Source of the DNA: Mesostigma viride
Lineage: Eukaryota; Streptophyta; Mesostigmatophyceae; Mesostigmatales; Mesostigmataceae
Assembly (NCBI GenBank): GCA_009746045.1
Contig: RPFO01000500.1
Location: 531,559-595,558, forward strand
Length of the DNA: 64,000 nt
Direction of reading: 5' to 3'
Shown: piece after piece, positions 43,087-52,940 of the stretch
Layout of the letters: each line of letters opens with the position of its first letter
Numbering within the stretch: position 1 is the stretch's first letter
Position numbers and translations under genes: made by a program
Notes under the pieces: generated by a model
The model's database searches: none
The model's input: only the letters and a program-made list of their open reading frames with translations
Told to the model about the DNA's origin: nothing

Positions 43087-43976
43087 ATGCGCCATCGCTC
43101 TGAGTCCGCCACCAGCTGTTTGCCCCGCAACCTCTCATCACGGCGGGTGCGTCCTGCATGCGGCAACTGCGGGCTTGCTCTCGATACTACTGGGACGCAC
43201 TACATCGTGTGCATGGGCGGCCAGCATGCAGTGCTAACCAGAACTGGTTCCTCTATATCAAGGAGACACCCAGCGCAGGCCAGAAATCGGGAGAATCCGG
43301 ACCATGTTAGCTCGAGCCTGCCGTTATCTTGTCCACGTGTTCGAGTCGTTCAGGATGATGAATATGAATATGAATGGTGATGGAATGGTTCCTCTATCTC
43401 CATACCGCTCTCCTCCGGGTGGTGCGTGCCATGGTTCGGTCGGTCTTTCCCCACTCCTCCATCAAGTGCGAGGACGTGGATGGGGCCGGCGCCCTCTACT
43501 CACCCAACAACCGCCCCGACATTACGGTGCTTGACTACGATATGGGCAGGGTTGCCGGCCGCACCTGCTCATCGATGTCTCCGTGGCTCGGCCGCTCTCC
43601 GGTCGCCACATCCTCCGGGCGTCTGTGGATGCCGGCGCTGCAGCCGCGCTGTGAGCCCTGAGCGCGACAAGTTTGCCTCCTACGGCCATGTGAGGCCCCA
43701 CCGGGTCATCCCTTTTGTCCTTAATTGAGGAGTTCGGGGCCCTGGGCCCCAAGACGGCCGAGTTTTTCCACGAGTGCTGCCAGCGCCGTGAAGACCGCCT
43801 CCACCTCGAGCTAGGGTCAGACCGCCCCGTGGTCTGCCCGTGCACGTACGTGGTCCTCGTATTGGCCAGCGGCCGACTGCGGCAGCGCCCATCACTCGCC
43901 GGCCCTCACTCGCACCGTGGCTGATGTGTTATTCCGCCGCACCCGGGCCGACTTTGTCGCGACCCATGCGGTCTAG
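43087..43976 (+). pseudogene. C-terminal fragment of a LINE with restriction-like endonuclease domain
   Basis: Successive frames give a zinc-knuckle-like CGNCGLALDTTGTHYIVCMG (about 43158-43220), an RT C-terminal stretch (FLYLHTALLRVVRAM), then KCEDVDGAGALYSPNNRPDI followed by DVSVARPLSGRHIL. The RPD...D-V-S/K pattern is typical of the PD-(D/E)XK-like domain at the C-terminus of some LINE proteins. The end reads TRADFVATHAV then stop at about 43974. At least four frame breaks are present, so it is dead. The segment at 43257-43320 is also found at 15580-15645. Confidence 0.55.
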
Positions 43977-44189
43977 ATCCCTCCCAGGCCTGCATGGTTG
44001 GCCGGCGCAGTGATGTTGCTGCGCGTGTCGTAGTTAGTTGTACCGTGTGGAGATGGCGTGATCCTTGGATGTCCGTGTCAGATTTCTATTAATTTCTTCA
44101 TGCAGGGTGCTTCTTCTTTTGGGGGTTTTCCTTATGTTGCATGCCAATCTCACCTCGGATCATTCACGGGTCCGGAAAACGAAAATGGC
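43977..44189. other. Unassigned spacer, probably 3' UTR of the preceding LINE
   Basis: Contains CGTGTCGTAGTTAGTTGTAC and a T-rich stretch (TTCTTCTTTTGGGGG). No gene is seen. Confidence 0.3.
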
Positions 44190-44700
44190 TGACGGCGGTA
44201 TGGCTGACGGCGGAGTTCAGATCTTTTGCGTCTGAGCCCCAAATTCGGTCAGACCACTTGCATTCGATGCGCCTTTCTAAGACGCACTTGCCAGTATAAA
44301 CGGTTACGGCTGCCACGCAGTATAGACAAAGTTACGCACGTGACCAGCTATGACGACTACCAAAGCAAAACGAGGGCTGGAAAAGGAGCTGGCACAGCTT
44401 CCCAGCGCCCAGCCCAACCCTCTCGCCCTCGCCATTGTTCAGCCGCCAGGCTTACCCGCCAACCAGCCGTCTGGGCCTGCCAACCCACCGCCAGCAAACC
44501 CATCGCCCAGCGCCTCGCCCGAGCCCAAGAAACCCTGCCACGAACCCAAATGGCGAAAGTACCTACCAGATTACGAACGCTTTTCTTTCACCAACTGGCT
44601 GGAACTGACCAAAGACGAATGCGCCGAAATAGTGCGTTTCTTATCACAGGAACGCAAGCTCCATGGGGCCGTAGGGCCCATCAGTTAGAATGCGGTGGGA
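44190..44700 (+). mobile_element. 5' end of an ORF1-type element (family G)
   Basis: Starts with two copies of ATGGCTGACGGCGG (44184-44210). The 5' UTR has the TTTCTAAGACGCAC block and a TATAA motif near 44297, as in family B. The protein from ATG 44350 (MTTTKAKRGLEKELAQLPSA) is Pro/Ala-rich, then KWRKYLPDYERFSFTNWLEL and WLELTKDECAEIVRFLS, and stops at 44688. Compared with family B it lacks everything after the first globular part, so it is truncated at about 44670. Confidence 0.6.
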
Positions 44701-44935
44701 TATATTGCTTGAGAACACTGAAGGCTGTGAGCAATGAATTGCTTGGTTCATTAGAAAATAGGTTTACCCTTTATCAACGTTCCTCTCACCGGCTGCGCCG
44801 CCAGTGACCGTTGGGTGCAGACCGTTGGCCCGAGGCCGCACGATGACAGGTAGCTGTCTAGTCACTGCATCGTGCGATCACAGATCAATGCACGCTGCGG
44901 TACGGTCCCTATCTAGGATACTCTAGTACCGTCCA
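44701..44935. other. Unassigned spacer
   Basis: No gene is seen. GTACCGTC/GACGGTAC-like short inverted motifs occur near 44900-44935, just outside hAT-2. Confidence 0.3.
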
Positions 44936-46704
44936 ATGACAGGCAGAGTGAGATCGTACGTTATACGAGTTATACGGTCACGGTGGAGTATAATGTATAA
45001 TACGGTATAATACGGTATAATACGGTATTATACGTTTTCGTACGGACACACTCAGAATACTCTGATTTTACACATTTTAAGACACCCACCATCAATCCAC
45101 ATACATGTTTTTAACACTGTTTTGGACATAATCCAAGGTTGCCCTACCCTCGGCTATACTCTATACGGTGGATATTGTGGACACGATCGATGTATTGCAT
45201 GTAATACTGAGAATGTAAACGTGCGCATGCATAATTGTGTGTATGTGTATATATGTGGCTTTATATTGGTTATGTTTACTTGGGTGCCTTCACTTTGATG
45301 CAAGTAATTATATATTTTAATATATATATGTGGCTGTGCATGCACGCAAATACTACAGTAGTATACAATTAATGCATGTAGTATGTTTGCATGGTGCGAT
45401 GCTATGTGAATATACTGAGCTGCATGTGACTACAGGTGTGTGACTCGTGGTGTGCATTAATTAATTAATTAACTGAATTAATTAATTAATATTAATTAAT
45501 CTCGTGTCCCCGTTGGGGAACCACGGAGGCTAAACAGGTGGGGATGTGATAAGTAACTCACATATTCTCACCTTCCATACAACAACCTTGTTTTCCAGCA
45601 GGCTGAAGAGCATGACAGGCGTCTATGAGCTCGCCAGCTCCTTGCAACGGTGATGCCGCTCCCAGGCAGCTAGGGTCCTTGACTACGCAATATAGAATGT
45701 CTACCGTGTGAAAACCTCCATACAGGAAGCGTAGCAAAGCCAGATAACTGCCCGATCAATTCTGGGTAGCTTTAGGAAGCATGGCATACGCAGCGTAAGG
45801 AAAACCATTGAAAGCTGCGGAAAATCTGATAGCACAACTGCAACAAGTGGAGAACAAAATAGCGAGAAAAACCCAGAAACGGCGCAAAAAGTTTCATGCC
45901 AGGTTCATTAAGAGCGCAAACAGACTGGGCGGTGACATGCGGCAAATCAACGTACCACGGCCGGCATTATTTCCTACCCAGGCGCGCAAGAAAAGCCAGC
46001 CAGCCATGGATGGATTAACCGCGGATCGCGCAGGCCTGAACGAGATCATTTTAGAAATGACAGGAAATGGCCGCAGATCGAAGATGCTTAGGTTATTTTC
46101 ATGGTGTCCGTTACTAAACGGCTCTTGCTGCATCAAACTAACCCACGAATGTCGAGTTCTACCGTCGCAGGCACACATGCTAGATTATTCATCGCGGCCA
46201 AATTGACGTTGGATGAGACCCCCGTCCAAATCTGTACCAACAAAGGCAGCGAATTTGCAAATAGTGCAGATCTTGCTATGAAACATCATAATAGAACATC
46301 ACTTTTAACCATCGGCTTAATTTTTTCGCCTGTCGCCCGCCGGATTAGCCATATTTTAACGGAACGCACGTCGCCATGGCCACCTCCGCACGGTGCGCGC
46401 ACTGTGCACCACAATGTCAAAATAAGATCGCGTCGAATTGTGAAAGTTCAGACGGGTCAGTACTTATAGTAGAGATACGAAATCTGTGGCTTCAAATCGT
46501 TGCCCTGTCGTTCTGGCATCCTAGCCGCGCAAAACGTAAAAAAAACGCGGAAAACACGGCATTATACGGTATTATACGGTATTATACGTCATTATGCGCT
46601 AAAACGTATTACGTATGAAAAATCATACGCTAAAAGCCAGCGTATTACGTATTATACCGTATTATACCGTATTATACGGCGTATGATCTCACTCTGATGA
46701 CAGG
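44936..46704. mobile_element. hAT-2: hAT-type DNA transposon with 8-bp TSD
   Basis: Element 44944-46696. Terminal repeats start CAGAGTGAGATC and match over 17 bp with one mismatch. A perfect 8-bp duplication ATGACAGG flanks it at 44936-44943 and 46697-46704. Next to both ends are arrays of a 10-11-bp unit related to TATTATACGG (44985-45050 and 46560-46680). The interior has A-rich coding-like patches (45808-46206, translating to KIARKTQKRRKKFHARF) but no recognisable transposase, so it is non-autonomous or decayed. A LINE 3' end has inserted inside it. Confidence 0.85.
45455..45560 (-). repeat. LINE 3' end inserted in hAT-2
   Basis: ATTA tail at 45458-45500, then the complement of a variant hairpin (GTCCCCGTTGGGGAAC) and CACGGAGGCTAAACAGGTGG. 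The rest of the insertion to the right could not be delimited. Confidence 0.55.
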
Positions 46705-47292
46705 ACACTACGTATACTGGGTACTGACATCTGTCACGTACCTCAGTACCCAAAGTACCTATCTAGGGAAACGTATGCGACTCGACTAGCATTCCTATCT
46801 GCATAGCCCACGTGGTATTTATATTCACATACCAACGTAGGTTTACAAGGCTTATTCATACGTTGTATTCACAATGCCTTTGAGACTTAGTCTACAGCAA
46901 AGCATGGAGACTAACTCCAGTATTGTTTTATTATTTATTTCTTAATGCAGGTCTGCACCCCCAACATTATTGTTATTGTTTTTAAGTTGATTAGGGGTAC
47001 AAAAGAGACATGGCTGGTTGAGCCAGGTTGGTTACAGCTGGCTGTTCTGGCCAGGTGTTATATTGCACATTAAATAAGGTGTACACAGCTGGCTGGTTGG
47101 GCCAGTTACTGAAGCACACATTAAGTAAATGGATACAAAGCTTGTGTCCTCAAGCTGCAAATGGATACAAATCTGACCTAGCCAGCACTCACACCCCACA
47201 ACGAATGTGTTGAATTTTATGGCGCCCAGCAGCTATCGCTGTGGTAAGGGGGTGTGGTGGTTGTGTACTGTGTGCTATGGCCAGTCATTTAT
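46705..47292. other. AT-rich spacer before the copia-like frame
   Basis: Contains repeated GGCTGGTTGRGCCAG-type phrases (about 47012-47106), possibly part of an LTR or 3' UTR of the element on the minus strand. No gene is supported. Confidence 0.3.
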
Positions 47293-49578
47293 TCAAACAC
47301 TGACTCTGATATCATAGGGGTTCATGTTCTGGAAGAGGAGCTGGTACTGTTGGCCAGCAGCATCCCGCAGCTTCGTGAGAGCGTCTGCTGGGTTGTCCTC
47401 ATCATCCACATGAGTCCAGCTGGAAAAATAGGTGGCCTCCTGTTTGAGGATCACCCAATCCAAGTCAGTGTGGACAGCAGCAGAGACAGATTTCTTGGTT
47501 AGAAAGCTGATCACAGATTGGCTGTCAGTATAGAGATGTGAGATGACATTGCATGTGCTGCCTGCCTGGGTTTGTAGCCAGGTGAGCATGTGCTGCAGGG
47601 AACGAGCATGCAATGCAGCAGACACCACAGCACGACATTCAGCTGAGTTGCTGCTGCCAGGTTTTCTGCGGTGTAGCCTGCTGTACCAGGAAGTGAGGGA
47701 CATGTAATCTGACCTGTTGGTGAGAAAAAACAGCCCTGATTCCCGTGCCCCCATTTGATTGATTGTTCTGCTCTCCATGGAGCTGTCCATGACACATTGG
47801 ATGTGGATGTCTTCCATCAGATTCAGGCCATGGAGGATGAGGGGGGGACAGTCATTGACCAACTTCCTGATGTGACTGCATTTGATCTTGACTAGAACAT
47901 CATGGGTGACCCTGCTGATGACAGCTAAGGGAGCCCCACAGATGGCTGACCACCACCCCAGTTTGCCCTGAACAGTGGCACACATATGTAAGGGGAGGTA
48001 GTTGTCCTGCAGCAGATCTAGACAATCTTGGATATATTCTGCAGGAGGGGAGAGAGAGCAGACCCACTGATCTGGCTGCCTATGCAGCTGCAACATGATG
48101 CCACAGAACTGGATGGGGGTTGTGCTCAATTCCACCTGTTTGCCAATCTCATATGATTCCTGGACCTGCTGAATAAAGGTTTCCACCTCAGCTCTAGGCC
48201 CACAAATGAGTTGGTCATCTCCATGCCACACAAAGAACAGCAGTCCAGAGGGGGTGGGTACAACAAAAAAGCATGGGTCCAGGTCATCATACGTGGCCTT
48301 GAGCTTTTTGAATACTTCCTCTGCTGAGTCTCTGAAAATTTTTGGGGCACTGACAAGCCCTTCCACCCCAATGTTGATGATAAGGTGGGGCTCATCAATA
48401 TAAGGTTTCCACACAGCTGGGGTGTCTACCACGTACACCTTCCCTTTCCACACAGATTCAGCCTTTTCTGGGTCCCCCCTGAGGAAGGCCCTTTTAATAT
48501 CAGTGGCTTTGCAGACATAGTCTTGGCCTGCATTGAGGTTGTGGAGGAAGAGGGAGAGCATGATCCTGAGTGAGGTTTGTTGCAGCCCAGGTGTGTAGGT
48601 TTCCCCTTTTGGCAGTGTGGATGTCCCCTTTAATTCTGTGACACATGGTCTGGCATGGAAGATTGGGGAGCCCACTTTTTGTGGTTTTTGTTTGAGAACA
48701 AATTTTAATCTGAGCTTTTTGGCTCCCTCTGGCACGTCCCATGAAGGGGTGACAGGCGGTTTGTATTGAGGGTTTTTGGGGTTGGGCAGGACCCATTCCT
48801 GCCTGGCTTGGTGGACAATGGCCATCAGCCACTTGGTAAACCCTTTTTGTGTTTTGCATTCTTGTATGACGTGGGAGATTTGGTGGGGTGAGTGCATGGC
48901 TATGTCCCACTTACCCAGCCCAAAGGCTGAGGGATGGAGGAACTGGCTGTGCACTAACTTGTCCAGATCAGGGATCTCCCCTGGTGCATACTGAGTGTTG
49001 ACTGCCTTGATGACAGCATCCATACCAGGGACAATACTGGAGAGAGGGATTTTAAAGTGGTCCAGAGGAACTGCACCCACCCCTGTGACACTGAGCTCAT
49101 TAGCTGAGATAAGCACCCCAGGATAGGATACAAAAGGTTCCCCCAACAAGGTGTTACCAGAGTACCCCTCCACCACCTGGAAGGGTGTCTGAATACCAAG
49201 TATAGGGAGCATCACCTGTCCCACTACATCCAGTGAGCTTTGGCCTGAGAAATCCTGCACCCGTGCCCAAAATGAAGGTGCAATCTCAAGACCAGGGATG
49301 GCTTGTGCACTGATCACACTGACCTGTGCCTGAGTGTCTATTGCCAGGGTCCAGGGGTCCTGACTAGTGCACACAGCTGAGACTTTTGCCAACCCTGCGG
49401 CCACAGCAGCTTGTTGCTTATGTGACCTGTGTAATGCTTGCAAGGCGACTGCCAATCTTGACCTCAGAGCGAGAGGGTTGGCAGACAATTTGGTGCCTTG
49501 GGGCTGAGCTAATGCTTCCAACCCAGCTACCTCGTGCCTGGTTAAGCAATCCCCAGGTAATGTGAAGTGGGCCTGGCT
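47293..49578 (-). CDS. Copia-type protease / reverse transcriptase / RNase H, integrase not seen
   Basis: Open from 49578 to the stop at 47293 with no internal stop (about 760 codons); no ATG start, so it is probably reached by frameshift or splicing from upstream. Near the N-terminus LAIDTQAQVSVIS resembles a retropepsin active site, with DTQ in place of DTG. The RT has ATDIKRAFLRGDP and FFVWHGDDQLICG (HGDD where copia elements usually have YVDD). The RNase H part has CVMDSSM, SAECRAVVSAALHA, YTDSQSVISFL and a typical ending HVDDEDNPADALTK. A copia polyprotein normally has integrase between protease and RT; here about 230 residues with no zinc or DDE signature fill that place. GC content is lower than in the neighbouring viral block. 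LTRs were not found. Confidence 0.75.
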   Translation of the reverse strand, partial: SQAHFTLPGDCLTRHEVAGLEALAQPQGTKLSANPLALRSRLAVALQALHRSHKQQAAVAAGLAKVSAVCTSQDPWTLAIDTQAQVSVISAQAIPGLEIAPSFWARVQDFSGQSSLDVVGQVMLPILGIQTPFQVVEGYSGNTLLGEPFVSYPGVLISANELSVTGVGAVPLDHFKIPLSSIVPGMDAVIKAVNTQYAPGEIPDLDKLVHSQFLHPSAFGLGKWDIAMHSPHQISHVIQECKTQKGFTKWLMAIVHQARQEWVLPNPKNPQYKPPVTPSWDVPEGAKKLRLKFVLKQKPQKVGSPIFHARPCVTELKGTSTLPKGETYTPGLQQTSLRIMLSLFLHNLNAGQDYVCKATDIKRAFLRGDPEKAESVWKGKVYVVDTPAVWKPYIDEPHLIINIGVEGLVSAPKIFRDSAEEVFKKLKATYDDLDPCFFVVPTPSGLLFFVWHGDDQLICGPRAEVETFIQQVQESYEIGKQVELSTTPIQFCGIMLQLHRQPDQWVCSLSPPAEYIQDCLDLLQDNYLPLHMCATVQGKLGWWSAICGAPLAVISRVTHDVLVKIKCSHIRKLVNDCPPLILHGLNLMEDIHIQCVMDSSMESRTINQMGARESGLFFLTNRSDYMSLTSWYSRLHRRKPGSSNSAECRAVVSAALHARSLQHMLTWLQTQAGSTCNVISHLYTDSQSVISFLTKKSVSAAVHTDLDWVILKQEATYFSSWTHVDDEDNPADALTKLRDAAGQQYQLLFQNMNPYDIRVSV

Positions 49579-50020
49579 TCACTGAGGGTGGAAGTGTTCA
49601 CAGAGGGTGCTGTGGTGCTGTCAACAGCAGTAATTGGTGGCTCAGAGCTACTGCTGGGCATGCTGGAGTTGCCAGATAGAAGTAGTGAGTCCATGCTTAA
49701 AGACTCTTCCCCAGGCACGTCTGCCATGGGAGAATAATACTTCTTAATTCTATGACAGCTCACCCTGTGACGCTTCCCATTGATATTGTGCCCAGCAACT
49801 GCGTGAGTGACCCCCTCTTTTCCCCCTGTTCCCCCCTGCGTGTCCCCCCGTTCCGCGCCGAGTGCTTGGGGACCCCGCAGCGTGTCCCCCCTGCGTGTTC
49901 CCCCGTTCCCCCCTGCGTGTCCCCCCGTTCCGCGCCGAGTGCTTGTCTGTTTCCCTGTTCCCCCCGCGCGTGATTGTCTGTCCCCCGCGCGCGAGTCCGT
50001 GATCGAGAGTACGAGTGGCA
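49542..50020 (-). other. Low-complexity upstream frame and 32-bp tandem repeats
   Basis: The DNA at about 49815-49975 is a tandem array of units like CCCCCTGCGTGTCCCCCCGT with CCGCGCCGAGTGCTTG inserts. On the minus strand it translates to a Gly/Arg/Thr-rich repeat (GGTRRGDT) ending with a Ser-rich segment and a stop at 49542, overlapping the copia-like frame. It might be a gag-like leader of that element, but the sequence is explained by the repeat. Confidence 0.4.
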
Positions 50021-50254
50021 AGTCCGTGATCAGAAACGTCTCCGCTGGCGGTGTGCGTGCGTTTATGGTCGCGCAAAAATAATCTCGTCGTTCGGCATAT
50101 CAGTGTCGCGCCATGACGCATCCGGGTTGGTTGTCCGAGGCGCGTCTGATGTGCGAGTTCGTGGGCGCGTGCGTGCAGCCGTCGTCGCCGGTCATGCCGC
50201 TATGTGTATGGGGGTGATAGTGTGCGGGGTGGCGCGTTAATTTTCCCACGCGCG

Positions 50255-50260
50255 TATAAA
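50255..50260 (+). promoter_or_regulatory. TATA box of the gene at 50270
   Basis: TATAAA at 50255-50260, only 10 nt before the ATG at 50270, in an otherwise GC-rich stretch. Implies a very short leader, as in many viral early genes. Confidence 0.5.
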
Positions 50261-50269
50261 GAGCACGAG

Positions 50270-51319
50270 ATGCCTCAATGCAGATACGTCACCCGCACGG
50301 GCCGCTGCCGAAACAGGCCCGCCGCCGGGTCGCTTTGTCACCGCCACCGTCACGCGCCGGCCCGGCCGCACGTCGTGAGGATGCACGTGGACACCATCGA
50401 GTGGGACCCGAGCACGGCGTACTACCAGCCGGGCGACGTGGACGAGTACGGGAGACCGATCGAGTTCAATTCGCCCACATACGAAAATTACTATCCCGCA
50501 GAGGTCCACAATCGTTACGAGAGGCCCGTTGTCGAGGACGGCGATCCAGACGTCCCCTCCACGATTCCCGGGATCCGGGCGAGCAGGAGGGATAGAGGCA
50601 GGTACGCCGATTTCACCGATTCCATCAACGTCGGCAGCCGGAGAAGGGCCGCCGACCGCCTCACGCCGCAAATGGTCATCAACCGATACTTCAACACGCG
50701 CCCCGGGGTCTTGAGCTTGCGGCGACCAGTGAACGCCCCTCCCCGACAGCCGGCTGCTGGCAGGACCAGACCTCGCGATCAGGACCCCGTTTCTGGGGCG
50801 GACCCGTTCAATCCCATAGCGGTGGAAGACAGCCCGCAGGGGCTCCCGAGCTTGCGGCAACCAGTGAACGCCCCTCCCCGACATGCCAGGACCAGCCCTC
50901 GCGATCCGGACCCCTTTTCTGGGGCGGACCCGTTCAATCCCATAGCGGTGGAAGACAGCCCGCAGGCGGCCGGCACCCTCCCCGGATCCGCCTCCCCGGG
51001 GCCCACGCCTACGTACTATCATGGGAGCGATCCCGAGGATCTCGAGGAGACCGAATCGCCTCTTTACATTCACCCCCCGAGCGACAGCCTGCGCGGCGGA
51101 GACGCAGGCGGTAGAGGCGCAGTCCGTCGCGCAGGCGCTTTGCGTGGTTGCAGGCGAAGCACAGCAGGGCCGCGTTCCGCCCGCAGTAGCTCCTGTCGGC
51201 CGGGTCGCGCCTGTCGAGCGAGGGGCGGTCCCCCTTCCTGGCGCGGGGTCCGATGTCCAGCGGCTTGCGACACAGGGCGCACCGCGGTCGGCGCAGGAGC
51301 GAGCGGTAGAGCGCCGTGA
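50270..51319 (+). CDS. CCCH-module protein with internal 50-residue duplication
   Basis: ATG at 50270 just after a TATA box. Residues 1-26 (MPQCRYVTRTGRCRNRPAAG then C..H) form the short Cys-Cys-Cys-His module seen in four other genes here. Residues 45-130 are acidic/aromatic (DVDEYGRPIEFNSPTYENYY). Residues about 145-230 contain two tandem copies of a unit with VNAPPR and SGADPFNPIAVEDSPQ (DNA about 50710-50965), more than 85% alike at DNA level. The final ~93 codons (51040-51319) lie antisense to the HNH gene and look like a shadow of it (Arg/Gly/Ala-rich), so the real C-terminus may be earlier. No enzyme domain is recognised. Confidence 0.65.
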   Translation: MPQCRYVTRTGRCRNRPAAGSLCHRHRHAPARPHVVRMHVDTIEWDPSTAYYQPGDVDEYGRPIEFNSPTYENYYPAEVHNRYERPVVEDGDPDVPSTIPGIRASRRDRGRYADFTDSINVGSRRRAADRLTPQMVINRYFNTRPGVLSLRRPVNAPPRQPAAGRTRPRDQDPVSGADPFNPIAVEDSPQGLPSLRQPVNAPPRHARTSPRDPDPFSGADPFNPIAVEDSPQAAGTLPGSASPGPTPTYYHGSDPEDLEETESPLYIHPPSDSLRGGDAGGRGAVRRAGALRGCRRSTAGPRSARSSSCRPGRACRARGGPPSWRGVRCPAACDTGRTAVGAGASGRAP

Positions 51320-51776
51320 CGTGCGGGGTGCCCAGACACGGCCTGGCCCCGTCGGCCCGCATGCGCGCGTTGGCGTTCCTGGCCATCTTCTCTGCGCGCG
51401 CCCACGCGGCGGGGCGCACGCCCGTCGGCCTGCGGATGGGCGGGGGGCGTATGCCGGAGTCTGCCTTCACGGGCCTGGGCAGGCCGCACCTGCGCGCCCT
51501 GTCCCTGGCCTCCACCAGCTCGTCGAAGAGGGGGGCGAGGGGCAGGCGGGCGCAGGGCCAGCAGGTCCACGCGCCGGGGCGGCCGAACACGGCCGAGCGG
51601 TCTCGCAGGGAGATGGGGCTGGCGCACCTGCTGCACCTGCCCGTCCAGGCCCGGGCGGCCCGGGCGAGGGGCACGGGGCGGAAGGTCCGTCCGGCGCTCG
51701 CGGCCACGTAGGCGCTCTGGTCGTTGTACTTGCGCACGAGCTCGTCCATGGTGTGCTGGCGTCTGTCACGTTCCAT
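51009..51776 (-). CDS. HNH endonuclease
   Basis: 255 codons from ATG 51776; a second in-frame ATG at 51749 is possible. Residues 45-75 hold a CSRCASP...CWPC pair, a likely zinc knuckle. The HNH domain is near residues 170-225: CALCRKPL, DRPSLDRRDP, NAALLCFACNHAK. The SLDR and CFxCN motifs are the signature of HNH nucleases common in phages and large DNA viruses, where they act as free-standing homing or genome-processing enzymes. The last part overlaps the plus-strand gene from 50270 by about 310 bp in convergent arrangement. The enzyme would cut DNA; its target is unknown. Confidence 0.75.
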   Translation of the reverse strand: MERDRRQHTMDELVRKYNDQSAYVAASAGRTFRPVPLARAARAWTGRCSRCASPISLRDRSAVFGRPGAWTCWPCARLPLAPLFDELVEARDRARRCGLPRPVKADSGIRPPPIRRPTGVRPAAWARAEKMARNANARMRADGARPCLGTPHVTALYRSLLRRPRCALCRKPLDIGPRARKGDRPSLDRRDPADRSYCGRNAALLCFACNHAKRLRDGLRLYRLRLRRAGCRSGGECKEAIRSPRDPRDRSHDST

Positions 51777-51805
51777 ACATCAGTATGATGAGGTTATAGT
51801 ATCGA

Positions 51806-52344
51806 TCACCTCCTCACGCTGCTGCCCTTAGTCCTGACCTTGCCCCTGCGGATTCCGCGTGGAGCGCCCGCCTCGTGCAGGCGGTACCTGACACGCGGCA
51901 GCTCTGGGAAGCTCGTTTGGGGCCCAACCAGAAGGGTGCCCCCCGCCTGGTACCCGTAGGTGTCTTCTTCGGGCGGAGGAAGTTTGAACGGGCCAGCCGG
52001 CCCCCACGAGTGGATCATTTCCGCCATGCGGTCATTCGCTTCCTGCGCGGTCAACGGCGGCGGCGGCAGTGGCGCGTAGGGTGGGAAGACCCCCGCCGTT
52101 CTCGACTGCGGAGGGGGCATCACCGGGGCGCCGCCCCTGAGGAGCGTCTGCATCTGCGGGGGGAGGCCGGACGAGGCCTGCGCCGATTCGGCGCGCTGAC
52201 CGCTTCCTCGCCCCGTTCCCAGGTGTTCTGGGCCTCGGTGCTGGACGCGCGCACCCTGTGCGCGGCGCACCGACCATGGCAGGCACCTGAGGCGGGGCGG
52301 CGGCACCTGAGGCCCTTGGATGTGAGAGAAGTGCACTTAGTCAT
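51806..52344 (-). pseudogene. CCCH-module protein, frame broken by one base
   Basis: ATG at 52344 opens MTKCTSLTSKGLRC with the third Cys and His at residues 26 and 29 (CCCH module). Near 52235-52241 (a GGGGC context) the natural reading moves to another frame, which continues SAQASSGLPPQMQTLLRGGA, a Pro-rich middle, EANDRMAEMIHSWGPAGPFK and a basic tail to the stop at 51806. One additional base there would give a protein of about 178 residues. It could be a true pseudogene or an assembly error. Function unknown. Confidence 0.55.
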
Positions 52345-52382
52345 GCGAGCGAGTCATGCACGATACGCAGAGATATTTGTGT

Positions 52383-52940
52383 TCATTCCTCCCCGAGGGC
52401 GTCGATGAAGCGGGCGATCGCGTCCTGGGGCACGACCTTGTAGCCCCTGGCCTTCATGTAGTCCCTCCTCTGCTTGTAGTTGCGGACGAAGTCGGGGTAG
52501 TTGGAGGGTATGCTCGCGAGGTTGGCCACGCGGGGGATGTCGATGTCCCTGGGGTCCGCGACCTCGCGCACGTGCCTGCGCAGGTCGTCGGCGCGCGTGA
52601 CGTACTTGTCCACCTCGCGCAGGAGCAGGCGGCGGTAGGCGGCGGGGTGGTCCTCGAGGCGGATGAAGAACTTGTGGTTCGCCCTGGGGGGCGCGTGAAG
52701 GCCGACGAACACGAGCGGGCGGTCTCGCTCCCTGTCCCTGACGAGCTCTCGTATCATGCGGTTCACGAGGGCTCGCTTGTTGACGGCCCTCTGCCCGTCT
52801 CGCTTCCTCTCGTCGGCTATGTCGTCGGCCTTGGCCCACAGGTCGTCCGTGTCCACGCACTTGGCCTTGATCCTGAGCATGGAGCAGAGGAAGGTCTTGC
52901 CCGATCCCGGCACGCCCTCCACGTGCACGATCGCCGACAT
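52383..52940 (-). CDS. P-loop kinase-like protein
   Basis: Start chosen at ATG 52940 because MSAIVHVEGVPGSGKTFL then places the Walker A motif at residues 9-16, as in small nucleotide kinases; an upstream frame extension to 53033 has no strong start. VDTDDLW (about residue 30) resembles the substrate-binding acidic motif of AAA-type kinases, and RPLVFVGL about residue 80 could be Walker B-like. The C-terminus has Arg-rich helices (NYKQRRDYMKARGYKVVPQD). About 185 residues. Likely phosphorylates a small substrate or nucleotide; the substrate cannot be told. A CATATAC box lies 5-10 nt before the ATG, and the gene is divergent from the gene at 53050. Confidence 0.7.
   Translation of the reverse strand: MSAIVHVEGVPGSGKTFLCSMLRIKAKCVDTDDLWAKADDIADERKRDGQRAVNKRALVNRMIRELVRDRERDRPLVFVGLHAPPRANHKFFIRLEDHPAAYRRLLLREVDKYVTRADDLRRHVREVADPRDIDIPRVANLASIPSNYPDFVRNYKQRRDYMKARGYKVVPQDAIARFIDALGEE

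Noticed and set aside
49752-50082. Plus-strand Pro/Ser/Cys-rich frames
   Set aside because: They translate the C-rich tandem repeat at 49815-49975.
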